From positions 2,769,001 to 2,833,000 of the forward strand of contig NZ_CP027231.1 in NCBI RefSeq assembly GCF_002998435.1: a stretch of 64,000 nucleotides of DNA, written 5' to 3'. Source of the stretch: Bacteroides zoogleoformans (GTDB lineage: Bacteria; Bacteroidota; Bacteroidia; Bacteroidales; Bacteroidaceae). Shown here piece after piece: positions 1 to 8,017 of the stretch. Position numbers and translations under genes: made by a program. The notes under the pieces are model-generated. The model was not told the origin of the DNA, ran no database searches, and worked only from the letters and a program-made list of their open reading frames with translations. The stretch's first letter is position 1; every line of letters starts with the position of its first letter.

Positions 1-59
1 TACTATTGCAGAAGAATAACATGTTGTATAACATGTTGGTAATCTATTTTTTAGGCTTG

Positions 60-97
60 TCTCGAAAAAATATATAAAAAAAGTTGAGGTTTCGAGA
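60..97. promoter_or_regulatory. 8-bp inverted repeat upstream of lipoprotein gene
   Basis: TCTCGAAA (60-67) and TTTCGAGA (90-97) are perfect inverted repeats separated by 22 A/T-rich bases. They lie just upstream of the -7 box of the following gene, so they could be an operator or the end of an upstream transcript. The function is inferred from position only. Confidence 0.25.
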
Positions 98-118
98 ACA
101 ACGTATTCAAAAAGTACA

Positions 119-126
119 TAACTTTG
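119..126 (+). promoter_or_regulatory. Bacteroides -7 box for the small lipoprotein gene
   Basis: TAACTTTG matches the Bacteroides -7 consensus TAnnTTTG and lies 52 bases before the ATG at 179. No clear TTTG is seen at the usual -33 distance. Confidence 0.4.
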
Positions 127-178
127 CACCGTTTTAATAAAGCAAATGATTGTATTACGTTTTTAAAAAGCAAAGAAA

Positions 179-385
179 ATGAAAAAATTAGTTTTGATGG
201 CAGCAGCTATCGTAGCAGTATCTTTCGCATCTTGTGGTAACAAAGCAGCTAACGCAGAACAAGCAGCAGCTGATTCAATCCGTATCGCTGACTCAATCGC
301 AGCTGTAGAAGCAGCCGCAGCCGAAGCAGCCGCAGCAGCCGCTGATACTGTAGCCGTAGATAGCGCAGCAGTTGTAGCTGAATAA
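179..385 (+). CDS. Small Ala-rich lipoprotein, unknown function
   Basis: This 68-residue protein begins with a lipoprotein signal: two lysines, a hydrophobic run and the lipobox FASC, with the acylated Cys at residue 19. The mature part is only about 50 residues and is low-complexity. It alternates Ala-rich stretches with Asp-Ser-Ile and Asp-Thr-Val steps, much as a short amphipathic helix would. No domain is recognised. The gene stands alone, with its own -7 box at 119-126 and a terminator at 408-443, so it is probably a monocistronic and perhaps abundant envelope lipoprotein. The longer ORF on the opposite strand is a shadow of the repetitive Ala codons. That it is a real gene is well supported; its role is unknown. 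Confidence 0.8.
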   Translation: MKKLVLMAAAIVAVSFASCGNKAANAEQAAADSIRIADSIAAVEAAAAEAAAAAADTVAVDSAAVVAE

Positions 386-407
386 TCAGCGCAACCTGAG
401 AGAATTG

Positions 408-443
408 AAAGTCTGACGTGCATACGCACACCAGACTTTTTTT
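408..443 (+). terminator. Intrinsic terminator of the small lipoprotein gene
   Basis: AAAGTCTG (408-415) pairs with CAGACTTT (432-439). An inner GTGC/GCAC pair extends the stem, and a run of seven T follows. It sits 23 bases after the stop codon. Confidence 0.75.
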
Positions 444-714
444 GTGCCCTTTTACGTGCATCGCAGAGAAGCTGTACCCCCAAAAGTGACCTTGTTTACG
501 TTTGCGTACAAAGAACTTCGTACACAAAAAATGACTCCATGCAAAACGTCGATTCTGTTTTCATGAAAAACTCATCGTATTTTTACTAAAATCCAAGGGA
601 AAATTACTAAAAATCCGGCGAGTTTTTAGTAAAACGTATCATGTTGATTTTCAGATAAGGGCAAAGAAACAGTATGTTGAATATGATTACTTCTCACTCA
701 CGCCTCAAAAAAGT
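444..714. other. Terminator-bounded intergenic island with TTACTAAAAA repeats
   Basis: No convincing ORF lies here between two terminators. TTACTAAAATCC (583-594) and TTACTAAAAATCC (605-617) are direct repeats. The second forms a perfect 10-bp inverted repeat with TTTTTAGTAA (624-633). A consensus -7 box TACGTTTG (497-504, + strand) could start a short RNA ending at the 715-751 terminator. That RNA is speculative. Confidence 0.3.
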
Positions 715-751
715 AAAAGTCCGGCTTCTCAATAAGAGAAGCCGGACTTTT
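715..751. terminator. Bidirectional terminator after rplI
   Basis: A perfect 16-bp stem (715-730 with 736-751) closes a 5-base loop and is flanked by A-rich and T-rich sequence. It lies 20 bases beyond the rplI stop codon on the minus strand. Confidence 0.85.
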
Positions 752-770
752 ACACACACATCATGATTAT

Positions 771-1220
771 TTATGCCTCTTCAGCGACCACCTCGAAAGG
801 AACTTCTACGGAAACTTCCTTGTGCAGTTTGACAACAGCCTTATAGTTGCCAATTTCTTTCACGGTCTCTTTGATAATGATGATCTTGCGATCAATGTTG
901 TGACCTAATTTAGCCAGCTCTTCAGCAATCTGAATATTGCCTACAGAGCCAAAGATGGTTCCTGTGGAGCTTACCTTGGTAGCAATCTTCAAAGAAACGC
1001 CTTCCAGCTTAGCGGCCAATTCTTCGGCATCCTTTTTGATTTTCTCCAACTTGTGGGCACGTTGCTTTAACTCTTCCGCCAACATTTTCTTTGCTGCCGG
1101 GGAAGCAATGACAGCCTTGCCGGTAGGGATGAGGTAGTTACGACCATAACCGGATTTTACGGTTACGATATCGTTCTTATAACCCAAGTTTACGATGTCT
1201 TCTTTCAATATAATTTCCAT
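771..1220 (-). CDS. rplI: 50S ribosomal protein L9
   Basis: The 149-residue product has the normal length of L9, which binds domain V of 23S rRNA near the base of the L1 stalk. The N-terminal signature is clear: [13 protein letters not shown] followed by GYGRNYLIP near residues 25-32. After it come the long charged connecting helix (about residues 45-75) and the C-terminal domain. It is the last gene of the minus-strand rpsF-rpsR-rplI operon, 16 bases after rpsR, and is followed by a strong terminator at 715-751. The S6-S18-L9 order is the widespread bacterial arrangement. Confidence 0.98.
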   Translation of the reverse strand: MEIILKEDIVNLGYKNDIVTVKSGYGRNYLIPTGKAVIASPAAKKMLAEELKQRAHKLEKIKKDAEELAAKLEGVSLKIATKVSSTGTIFGSVGNIQIAEELAKLGHNIDRKIIIIKETVKEIGNYKAVVKLHKEVSVEVPFEVVAEEA

Positions 1221-1236
1221 ACTTTCCTCCTCCTAA

Positions 1237-1509
1237 TTATTTCATCATGTCAGTTACATAAGGCAGCAATGCCAAGTGGCGTGCCCTTTTCACAGCTTGA
1301 GCTACACGGCGCTGGAACTTCAGTGAAGTACCGGTGATGCGGCGTGGAAGAATCTTGCCTTGCTCATTCAAGAATTTCTTCAAGAATTCAGGGTCTTTAT
1401 AATCAATGTACTTGATACCGCTTTTCTTGAAACGGCAATACTTCTTCTTCTTAACGTCTACTGAGGGCGGAGTTAAATATCTTATTTCTGATTGAACTTG
1501 TTGTGCCAT
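1237..1509 (-). CDS. rpsR: 30S ribosomal protein S18
   Basis: This 90-residue protein contains the S18 core: [17 protein letters not shown], then [20 protein letters not shown], then [11 protein letters not shown]. In the 30S platform S18 forms a heterodimer with S6 beside the E site. The gene lies two bases after rpsF and 16 bases before rplI on the minus strand, so the three are co-transcribed from the promoter at 1899-1929. The length is slightly above the E. coli protein because of a short N-terminal extension, [18 protein letters not shown], which is common in Bacteroidetes. Confidence 0.98.
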   Translation of the reverse strand: MAQQVQSEIRYLTPPSVDVKKKKYCRFKKSGIKYIDYKDPEFLKKFLNEQGKILPRRITGTSLKFQRRVAQAVKRARHLALLPYVTDMMK

Positions 1510-1511
1510 GA

Positions 1512-1856
1512 TTAATCCTCCTTTTTAGTTGATTTAACACTTCTTCTTTTCGCAGCATATTCAGCGGCGTATTTGTCTTGCTTGAAAGTCAAGAAACGAA
1601 TCACGCGCTCGTCACGGCGGAAGTTAACTTCCAGTTTCTCAATGACAGTAGGTTCTGCCTTGAATTCAATCAGCTGATAGAAACCGGTTGACTTCTTCTG
1701 GATGGGGTATGCCAGCTTTTTCAGTCCCCAGTTTTCTTCATTTACAATCTCGGCGCCTTCGTCTGTAAGGATGCCTTTGAATTTCTCTACCGCTTCCTTC
1801 ATCTGAACATCAGACAAAACGGGAGTTAAAATGAAAACGGTTTCGTATTGATTCAT
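1512..1856 (-). CDS. rpsF: 30S ribosomal protein S6
   Basis: The product has the S6 ferredoxin-like fold signature: [16 protein letters not shown], then [20 protein letters not shown] near residues 44-63, and a basic C-terminal tail. S6 pairs with S18 on the small-subunit platform. Two in-frame ATGs exist, at 1862 and 1856. The second gives the 114-residue MNQYET start I associate with Bacteroides S6, so I chose it; the first would add two residues. It is the first gene of the operon and has a good promoter 43 bases upstream at 1899-1929. Confidence 0.97.
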   Translation of the reverse strand: MNQYETVFILTPVLSDVQMKEAVEKFKGILTDEGAEIVNEENWGLKKLAYPIQKKSTGFYQLIEFKAEPTVIEKLEVNFRRDERVIRFLTFKQDKYAAEYAAKRRSVKSTKKED

Positions 1857-1898
1857 ACTCATTTAATTAAAAAATAAATTATTTGTTTTATGCGGGTG

Positions 1899-1929
1899 CA
1901 AAGGTAGGTATTTTATTTTGAACTGCAAA
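1899..1929 (-). promoter_or_regulatory. Promoter of the rpsF-rpsR-rplI operon
   Basis: On the minus strand TTTG (1929-1926), 19 bases and TACCTTTG (1906-1899) fit the Bacteroides consensus exactly. The predicted start of transcription is about 40 bases before rpsF. Confidence 0.8.
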
Positions 1930-1944
1930 AATAAGCGGACTTAT

Positions 1945-1975
1945 TTTGTTTTCTCTGCTGCTTACATTATCTTTG
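1945..1975 (+). promoter_or_regulatory. Promoter of the MarR-family gene
   Basis: TTTG (1945-1948), 19 bases and TATCTTTG (1968-1975) match the Bacteroides consensus. The site argues against a start codon at 1946 and for the ATG at 2000. It is divergent from the rpsF promoter, only 15 bases away. Confidence 0.8.
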
Positions 1976-1999
1976 CAAAGTTGTTTAAACAATAATTTC

Positions 2000-2446
2000 A
2001 TGATAGAGCAATTTAACTTCGACATCCGGCTTATTTTTGCCATTCTGAACGGCAAGGTGTCGGCAGCCATCAATCGTAAGCTGTCTCGCAACTTTCGGCA
2101 GGATGGTCTGGAAATCACTCCGGAACAATGGACCGTACTTCTCTTTTTGTGGGAAAAAGACGGGGTCACTCAGCAGGAGTTGTGCAATGCGACCTTTAAG
2201 GACAAACCCAGTATGACGCGTCTCATTGACAATATGGAGCGGCAGCATCTTGTTGTGCGTATATCGGATAAAAAAGACCGGCGTACTAATCTTATTCATT
2301 TGACCAAAGATGGCAAGGAACTTGAGGAGCGTGCTCGTGTCATTGCCAATCAGACCCTTAAAGAAGCTTTGCAAGGTATTGGAGTGGAGGATCTTAGAGT
2401 GAGTCAGGAAGTGCTGAGGAAAATTTTCTTCAATACCAAAGACTGA
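2000..2446 (+). CDS. MarR-family transcriptional regulator
   Basis: The 148-residue protein has the MarR layout: a helical dimerisation segment at both ends and a central winged helix-turn-helix. The recognition region reads VTQQELCNATFKDKPSMTRL and the wing contains the typical ISDKKDRRTNLIHLT. MarR proteins usually repress genes and respond to small phenolic or toxic ligands; the target here is unknown. The start at 2000 was chosen because the in-frame start at 1946 lies inside the promoter. The gene is divergent from the ribosomal operon, so a role on the shared 140-base interval is possible but not shown. No Cys-based redox sensor pair is obvious. Confidence 0.9.
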   Translation: MIEQFNFDIRLIFAILNGKVSAAINRKLSRNFRQDGLEITPEQWTVLLFLWEKDGVTQQELCNATFKDKPSMTRLIDNMERQHLVVRISDKKDRRTNLIHLTKDGKELEERARVIANQTLKEALQGIGVEDLRVSQEVLRKIFFNTKD

Positions 2447-2645
2447 AGTTAAATGATTGGCGGTTACCGTTAGTGTCAAGTCGGTGGTATGAAGATGGTG
2501 GTGGATGTCGTTTTTTCAGCCGTCATTTTCCTTTCTTTATTAAAATATGGTTTTTTTGCAGAAATAATTTCGCTTGTTAAAGAATTATGCTTTTCTTTGT
2601 GACAAGAATACGAAAGAATATAATAATCAATTAAAATACATACGC

Positions 2646-2822
2646 ATGAAAGGCTTATTAAAAAATTTGGGATTGATATTGGTCTTGATAGGGGCACTGA
2701 TCTTAATGGCATGTTCCTTTACGGGAAATGTAAACAACAACGCCATCTTGGGCATTTCCGTTGTTTTAGTCGTCGTTGGCTTGGTTTCCTACATTGCCAT
2801 CAACAAGAGGCTGGCCGATTGA
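2646..2822 (+). CDS. Small two-helix membrane protein, unknown function
   Basis: This 58-residue protein starts MKGLLKNLGLILVLIGALIL and has two hydrophobic segments (about residues 7-23 and 32-51) joined by a short polar loop containing NVNNN. It ends in a short basic tail, NKRLAD. A longer in-frame reading from 2574 adds a polar, non-membrane leader and is unlikely. The layout suggests a small inner-membrane protein with both ends in the cytoplasm. The gene is monocistronic and is closed by a very long bidirectional terminator shared with rprY. I do not recognise a named family. Confidence 0.7.
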   Translation: MKGLLKNLGLILVLIGALILMACSFTGNVNNNAILGISVVLVVVGLVSYIAINKRLAD

Positions 2823-2837
2823 CATCGAAAAAAAAGC

Positions 2838-2888
2838 AAGAATAAAAAAGGCGGTTGCGCATATGCGCAAACCGCCTTTTTTATTCTT
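2838..2888. terminator. Long bidirectional terminator between the small membrane protein gene and rprY
   Basis: A near-perfect inverted repeat of about 25 bp per arm is centred on GCGCATATGCGC (2857-2868), with a single-base bulge and A6/T6 tracts inside the arms. It serves the + gene ending at 2822 and the - gene ending at 2912. Confidence 0.9.
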
Positions 2889-2911
2889 GTTATCCTGGAA
2901 AGGTGATTTTA

Positions 2912-3613
2912 TCAGCCTTCAACTTCCGGAGTGATCAGTTTATATCCTTTGCCGTGAATGTTGATGATTTCGATGGATTCGTCTTCTTTCAAATGTTTGC
3001 GCAGTTTGGTGATGTATACGTCCATGCTGCGTGCATTGAAATAGTTGTCGTCAATCCAAATCGTCTTCAGTGCAAAGTCGCGTTGCAAAATTTCATTTGC
3101 ATGCGCGCAAAGCAGTCCGAGCAGTTCCGACTCTTTGGTTGTCAGTTTGGTCTGTTTTTCAGGAGTAGCCAGAATCTGTTTCTGAGTGTCAAACGTGAAT
3201 TTTCCAATCTTATAGATATTGCTCTCTTTGTTCTTCTTTCCGCGAACGCGTCTCAGGATGGCTTCTATTCTGAATGTCAGTTCTTCCATGCTGAAAGGTT
3301 TGGTGATATAATCATCCGCACCAATCTTAAAGCCTTCCAGAATATCTTCCTTCAATGTCTTTGCCGTGAGGAAGATGATGGGGATTTCGGCATTGGAGGC
3401 ACGGACTTCTTGTGCCAACGTGAAACCGTCTTTCTTCGGCATCATCACATCGAATACACATAAGTCGTATTTGTTCTTCAGGAAAGCTTTGTATCCTGCT
3501 TCTCCGTCCGGATATAACTCGGCGGCATAACCCTTCGCCTGTAAATATTCTCTCAAAAGCATGCCAAGATTCTCGTCATCTTCGCACAGCAAAATGTGCA
3601 GTTTTTCGTCCAT
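2912..3613 (-). CDS. rprY: Response regulator RprY (OmpR/PhoB class)
   Basis: This 233-residue protein has an N-terminal receiver domain: acidic pair D12/D13, phospho-acceptor D55 in VFDVMMP, T83 and K105 in ITKPF. A C-terminal OmpR-type winged helix follows, ending RSMDVYITKLRKHL and IHGKGYKL. It is the partner of the kinase RprX, whose gene lies six bases upstream in the same operon. The RprX/RprY pair was first described in Bacteroides fragilis, where rprX overexpression altered tetracycline resistance and porin expression in E. coli. Its natural signal is not evident from sequence. The gene ends before the long terminator at 2838-2888. Confidence 0.93.
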   Translation of the reverse strand: MDEKLHILLCEDDENLGMLLREYLQAKGYAAELYPDGEAGYKAFLKNKYDLCVFDVMMPKKDGFTLAQEVRASNAEIPIIFLTAKTLKEDILEGFKIGADDYITKPFSMEELTFRIEAILRRVRGKKNKESNIYKIGKFTFDTQKQILATPEKQTKLTTKESELLGLLCAHANEILQRDFALKTIWIDDNYFNARSMDVYITKLRKHLKEDESIEIINIHGKGYKLITPEVEG

Positions 3614-3618
3614 ATCAA

Positions 3619-5163
3619 TTAATTTTTTAATGAAGGTAATGCTATAATAAATTTGGTTCCTACGTTCAGTTCGCTTTCTGCCCGGATGGTGCCCTTATGG
3701 TCTAAAATAATCTTCTTCACATAAGCCAATCCCAACCCGAAACCTTTCACGTCGTGCAGATTACCTGTATGCACGCGATAGAACTTCTCGAATATCTTTT
3801 TCAGATTCTCTTTTTTGATGCCGATGCCGTTGTCTTGAATGGAAATCATCAGTTTACCCGGCTCATTCCAAGTCCGCACCACTAACCGGAGATCCGCATC
3901 CGGACGTTTATACTTCACTGCATTGTCCATAAGATTGAAAATCACATTGGTGATATGCATCTCATCGGCAAAGATTACAGGATCCGTAGCATTGAGTTCC
4001 GATTCAATCTTTCCATTGTATCGCTCCACTTTCAACGTAAATGTATTGATAACACCCGTTATCAGTTCATTGGCATCCAGTTCCTTCATTTTCAAAGTAG
4101 CCTTTTGACGATCGAACATCGACATCTGAAGCACTTTTTCCACCTGAAATCTCAAACGCTTGGTTTCATCATTGATGACACCCGATATATGCTGGAACAT
4201 AGTCGGAGACTTGCCCACAGCCGGATCTTTCAACATCTGCGCCGCCAACGAAATCGTCGAAATCGGCGTTTTGAACTCATGCGTCATATTGTTGATAAAA
4301 TCATTCTTCATTTCCGTCAGCTTCTTTTGGCGGAACACGATATAAATCGTGAAGATAAATGTCACCAACAGAACAAAGGTAAATATCATCGACGGTATCA
4401 TAAACCTGACTGAATCGAAAATATAATCCTTCTTGCCCGGAAAATGTATCTTAACGATACTCATACGAGCAGGCGGGTCATTAAGGAACAATGGCTGTGA
4501 ATAAGAGCTTTCACTCCCCACATCACTATAGTCTGCACAACGATAAACCTCCCTGCCTTCCCGATTTATTACCTTGAAGTGGTAATCCAAATCACCCAGC
4601 CCATTATCTATCAGACCTGATTTAAGATACTGGTCCAGACTTTTAAAATTAACACGCTCTTCAATCGGTTTGTCACTCGCATTATATACCATTTGCAACA
4701 CCACCTCATCCACCAATGCACGTTGATAAAGATAACGGTTTTTAAGCATCTCTATCTGTGAACGTGAAGTCTGAGGAATTGTTTTTGCCCCATGTTTGCG
4801 TGAAATCATTGCCCTCGGCAATTCAGACGGCTCATTACTGAAAGTTTTCAATTCTACCGAAGAACGGACACTTCCATCCGGAGCCGTCATTACAAACCTT
4901 TGGGTACGCATCACTCCACCACTGCTTTGTGACCGTTCCCACGCTTTCTTTTCCGCCTCGGAGATATCTTCCCTTAACCAACGGTCAACCTCCGCGGACT
5001 CCACACCTTTTGAAGCCGCCATCAATGCACGCTTCACTGATTCCTCAAATTGTCCGTTACGCATCTTCACCATTTCCTCGATATAGCTTATCTGCAGATA
5101 CAGCAAGCTGAGGAAAGAAAGCCCCATAACGATACCTAATATCCATATAGTTGACTTTTTCAT
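3619..5163 (-). CDS. rprX: Sensor histidine kinase RprX
   Basis: The 514-residue protein has an N-terminal membrane helix (about residues 5-26), a periplasmic sensor region of about 230 residues, and a second membrane helix near 257-280. The cytoplasmic kinase follows. The H box NMTHEFKTP carries the phosphorylated His at residue 295. The N box (FNLMDNAVKYK), G1 (DNGIGI), F box (FEKFYRVHTG) and G2 (GFGLGLAYVKK) are all intact, so the kinase should be active. The ATG at 5163 is preferred over the in-frame GTG at 5169. rprX precedes rprY by five bases and lies downstream of the EF-G2 gene in the same direction, with a terminator between. Confidence 0.93.
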   Translation of the reverse strand: MKKSTIWILGIVMGLSFLSLLYLQISYIEEMVKMRNGQFEESVKRALMAASKGVESAEVDRWLREDISEAEKKAWERSQSSGGVMRTQRFVMTAPDGSVRSSVELKTFSNEPSELPRAMISRKHGAKTIPQTSRSQIEMLKNRYLYQRALVDEVVLQMVYNASDKPIEERVNFKSLDQYLKSGLIDNGLGDLDYHFKVINREGREVYRCADYSDVGSESSYSQPLFLNDPPARMSIVKIHFPGKKDYIFDSVRFMIPSMIFTFVLLVTFIFTIYIVFRQKKLTEMKNDFINNMTHEFKTPISTISLAAQMLKDPAVGKSPTMFQHISGVINDETKRLRFQVEKVLQMSMFDRQKATLKMKELDANELITGVINTFTLKVERYNGKIESELNATDPVIFADEMHITNVIFNLMDNAVKYKRPDADLRLVVRTWNEPGKLMISIQDNGIGIKKENLKKIFEKFYRVHTGNLHDVKGFGLGLAYVKKIILDHKGTIRAESELNVGTKFIIALPSLKN

Positions 5164-5173
5164 AGTCACAAAA

Positions 5174-5240
5174 TTAACACTCCCTAATTAACATTCCTAA
5201 CCAATTAACCTGATTTAACCGGACGTTCTCGTAAATTAAC
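5174..5240 (-). promoter_or_regulatory. GTTAA repeats upstream of rprX
   Basis: Five copies of GTTAA (minus strand) occur at 5178-5174, 5192-5188, 5209-5205, 5219-5215 and 5240-5236. One pair is spaced 10 bases apart, as in OmpR-class direct-repeat sites. A -7 box TAAATTTG lies upstream at 5309-5302. This may be an RprY autoregulatory site (inference). Confidence 0.3.
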
Positions 5241-5361
5241 CGAAGACCATTTTTTAGGTTGTATTATGAGCATTATAACAAAAACAGAGGCCTTTAGTTT
5301 GCAAATTTAATAAAAAATTAATCATTCAATTCACAATTCTTCTTGTTCTTAATCTACATTA

Positions 5362-5404
5362 ATGAAAAAACCGTCATTACTTACCATAAAGTAACAACGG
5401 CTTT
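5362..5404 (-). terminator. Terminator of the EF-G2 gene
   Basis: On the minus strand a 15-bp stem (5403-5389 with 5382-5368, three G-U or weak pairs) is followed by a run of six T. It lies about 60 bases after the EF-G2 stop and separates it from rprX. Confidence 0.75.
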
Positions 5405-5462
5405 AACAATTATTATATTAGCAGCCAGTAGTTACAACAGTCAAACTACCAACCACCGAAAA

Positions 5463-7619
5463 TCATTCTTCTGTTTGCTTGGCCTCAAATTCCTTAATCA
5501 ACTTATCCTGCACATCACTCGGAACAAGTTCATAGCTGGCGAACTTCATGATGAACGAAGCCCGTCCGCCGGTCAATGAACTGAGAGCGGTAGAATAAGA
5601 AGACATTTCTTTCAGGGGCACTTTGGCGCTCAGTTTCTCGTAACCGGCCTCACTGCTCATACCCATGATCATGGCACGGCGTCCTTGCAAGTCGCCCATC
5701 ACGTCGCCCATCTTGTCCGACGGGACAAACACTTCCACGTCATAAATGGGTTCCAGGATTTTCGGGCCGGCATTTTTAAACGCTTCGCTGAAAGCGTTAC
5801 GTCCTGCCAGCATGAAGGAGATTTCGTTCGAATCAACCGGGTGCATCTTGCCGTCATAAACGATGACGCGTACGTCGCGGGCATAAGAACCGGTCAACGG
5901 GCCTTGTTCCATGCGCGACATGATTCCTTTCAGAATGGCCGGCATGAAACGAGCATCGATAGATCCGCCCACAATGCTGTTGACAAATACCAATTTACCG
6001 CCCCATTCCAACGGCACTTCTTCTGTTCCTTTCACGTTCATCTTGAACTCCTGTCCGCCGAATTTATAGGTATCCGGCATCGGCATTCCTTCATAGTAGG
6101 GTTCTACAATAAGATGAACTTCGCCGAACTGCCCAGCACCGCCCGACTGTTTCTTATGGCGATAGTCGGCCCGTGCAGCTTTTGTAATGGTTTCACGATA
6201 CGGTATTCTGGGTTCTTCGAACTTGATTTGCAGCTTTTCGTTGTTTTCCAGTCGCCACTTCAGTGTACGCAGATGGAATTCGCCTTGTCCGTGAACGATG
6301 GTCTGGCGCAATTCTTTTGACTGGTCGATAACCCAAGTGGGGTCTTCTTCGTGCATACGGTTCAAGATGGCCATCATCTTTTCCGTATCCGCTTCGTTCA
6401 CCGGTTTGATGGCACGTGAATACTTGGAGTTTGGATATTTGATGAAATTGAAACGATTTTCAGAACCTTTACCGTTCAGTGTATTCCCGGTATGCACATC
6501 TTTTAATTTTACAGTACAACCTATGTCGCCTGCCACCATCTCCTCCACTTTGATGCGGTTGGCGCCGGCGCATGCATAGATTTGTGCGATGCGTTCTTTG
6601 GAACCACGGTCAGCGTTCGTCAAGTCGTCACCTTCGTGCACCTTACCGCTCATCACCTTGAAGTACTGAACATCTCCAATGTGGGGTTCAACGGCCGTCT
6701 TAAAGAAATATAAAGAGGTCGGTCCTTCCGGAACAGGTTTCACCACCTCACCGCGAGTATTGTGCACCGGTGGCATTTCGTCAACAAAAGGTACTACATT
6801 CCCCAAGAATTCCATCAAACGGCGCACGCCCATGTCTTTTCCTGCGCACACACAGAACACGGGGAACATGCCGCGTGAGGCCAAACCTTTGCGTATGCCT
6901 TCGCGCATTTCGTCTTCCGTCAAGGATTCTTGCTCAAAGAACTTCTCCATTAAGCCTTCATCGTGCTCGGCGGCAGCCTCTACCAAAGCTTTATGCATTT
7001 CAGTGGCTTTTTCCATCTCTTCTGCCGGAATGTCTTCAATGGTAGGAGCTCCTCCTTCGGGGCCCCACGAATATTTTTTCATCAAGAGCACGTCTATCAG
7101 CGAATTGAAATTAGGACCGGTGGACAAGGGGTATTGTACGGGAACGACTTTAGAACCATAGATGCTCTTTAGCTGTTCCAGCACCATGTCATAGTCGCAC
7201 TTTTCGTTATCAAGCTGGTTCACCAGGAAGATGACCGGTTTTCCCAGTTTTTCCGTATAGCGGAAATGGTTTTGAGTGCCTACTTCCGGACCATATTGCC
7301 CGTTGAGCAACAAGATGGCGGTATCTGTCACATTGAGAGCTGTCATGGCTGCCCCCACAAAATCATCACTACCCGGACAGTCGATGATGTTCAGTTTCTT
7401 ACCGTTCCATTCCACATGGAAAACGGTGGAAAACACAGAATAACCGTATTCCTGTTCCACCGGGAAGTAATCGCTGACCGTATTCTTGGCAGTAATTCTG
7501 CCGCGACGTTTTATAATACCACTCTCAAAGAGCAGCGCTTCCGTGAGAGTGGTTTTACCCGAGCCATCATTGCCAAGGAGGGCAATGTTCTTAATTTCAT
7601 TCGTCTGATATACTTTCAT
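5463..7619 (-). CDS. fusA2: EF-G2, elongation factor G paralogue lacking the catalytic histidine
   Basis: The 718-residue protein follows the EF-G domain order: a GTP-binding domain, a beta barrel, then domains III-V with the usual RVIVYDGKMHPVDSNEISF block in domain IV. The P loop GNDGSGKT (16-23) is present. G3 reads DCPGSDDF, so the catalytic His of the canonical DTPGHVDF is Ser84. G4 is NQLD (134-137) instead of NKxD. This fits the Bacteroides thetaiotaomicron paralogue EF-G2, reported to support translation without GTP hydrolysis, to be controlled by the carbon-starvation regulator Cur (BT4338), and to be needed for gut colonisation. It lies upstream of rprXY, has its own terminator, and has a poorly defined promoter at about 7686-7719. 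Confidence 0.93.
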   Translation of the reverse strand: MKVYQTNEIKNIALLGNDGSGKTTLTEALLFESGIIKRRGRITAKNTVSDYFPVEQEYGYSVFSTVFHVEWNGKKLNIIDCPGSDDFVGAAMTALNVTDTAILLLNGQYGPEVGTQNHFRYTEKLGKPVIFLVNQLDNEKCDYDMVLEQLKSIYGSKVVPVQYPLSTGPNFNSLIDVLLMKKYSWGPEGGAPTIEDIPAEEMEKATEMHKALVEAAAEHDEGLMEKFFEQESLTEDEMREGIRKGLASRGMFPVFCVCAGKDMGVRRLMEFLGNVVPFVDEMPPVHNTRGEVVKPVPEGPTSLYFFKTAVEPHIGDVQYFKVMSGKVHEGDDLTNADRGSKERIAQIYACAGANRIKVEEMVAGDIGCTVKLKDVHTGNTLNGKGSENRFNFIKYPNSKYSRAIKPVNEADTEKMMAILNRMHEEDPTWVIDQSKELRQTIVHGQGEFHLRTLKWRLENNEKLQIKFEEPRIPYRETITKAARADYRHKKQSGGAGQFGEVHLIVEPYYEGMPMPDTYKFGGQEFKMNVKGTEEVPLEWGGKLVFVNSIVGGSIDARFMPAILKGIMSRMEQGPLTGSYARDVRVIVYDGKMHPVDSNEISFMLAGRNAFSEAFKNAGPKILEPIYDVEVFVPSDKMGDVMGDLQGRRAMIMGMSSEAGYEKLSAKVPLKEMSSYSTALSSLTGGRASFIMKFASYELVPSDVQDKLIKEFEAKQTEE

Positions 7620-8017
7620 GACATATTAAGATTTTAAGTGAATAACCTGACATAAGAATATGCCGTTAATTTTTTTTGTGAGGCGCAAATTAGGCATTAA
7701 TTAAAGAAAAAACAACAAACCGAAGCATGTTATAAAACACACTCGGCTTTTGCACGCGCAGCCGGAAACAAGAGGCGATTCCGTAATTCCTTACGTACTT
7801 TCTCCTTATTTATATATAGGGAGTGGATATGCTGCGTCTGAAATTCGTGGCCCGTGTGCCCCATCGGAAGGTGAGGAAAACTCTGAAAAGCGGAAGAATA
7901 GAATTATACTCTATCCTTTTTGACGTATTTACCTACCTTCCGTTATTGAGTTTTCAAGTATCTTTGCCTCCAAACATAAAAAATAATTATTAATTGTCTA
8001 ATACCCCGATTTCGCAA
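7620..8017. other. Divergent regulatory region between the EF-G2 and GH35 genes
   Basis: This 398-base gap holds the control regions of two divergent genes. On the minus strand a TTTG (7719-7716) and a near -7 element TAATTTG (7692-7686) may serve the EF-G2 gene. On the plus strand TATCTTTG (7959-7966) is a good -7 box for the GH35 gene. If the EF-G2 homology holds, a Cur binding site is expected here, but I cannot point to one. No ORF is credible. Confidence 0.5.
7959..7966 (+). promoter_or_regulatory. Bacteroides -7 box for the GH35 beta-galactosidase gene
   Basis: TATCTTTG fits TAnnTTTG and lies 52 bases before the chosen ATG at 8018. No convincing -33 TTTG is seen. Confidence 0.5.

Noticed and set aside
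163..483. Ala-rich ORF opposite the small lipoprotein
   Set aside because: It mirrors the repetitive Ala codons of the lipoprotein, whose lipobox, promoter and terminator are more convincing.
1946..1999. Longer MarR start at 1946
   Set aside because: The codon lies inside the consensus promoter at 1945-1975, so it would not be in the mRNA.
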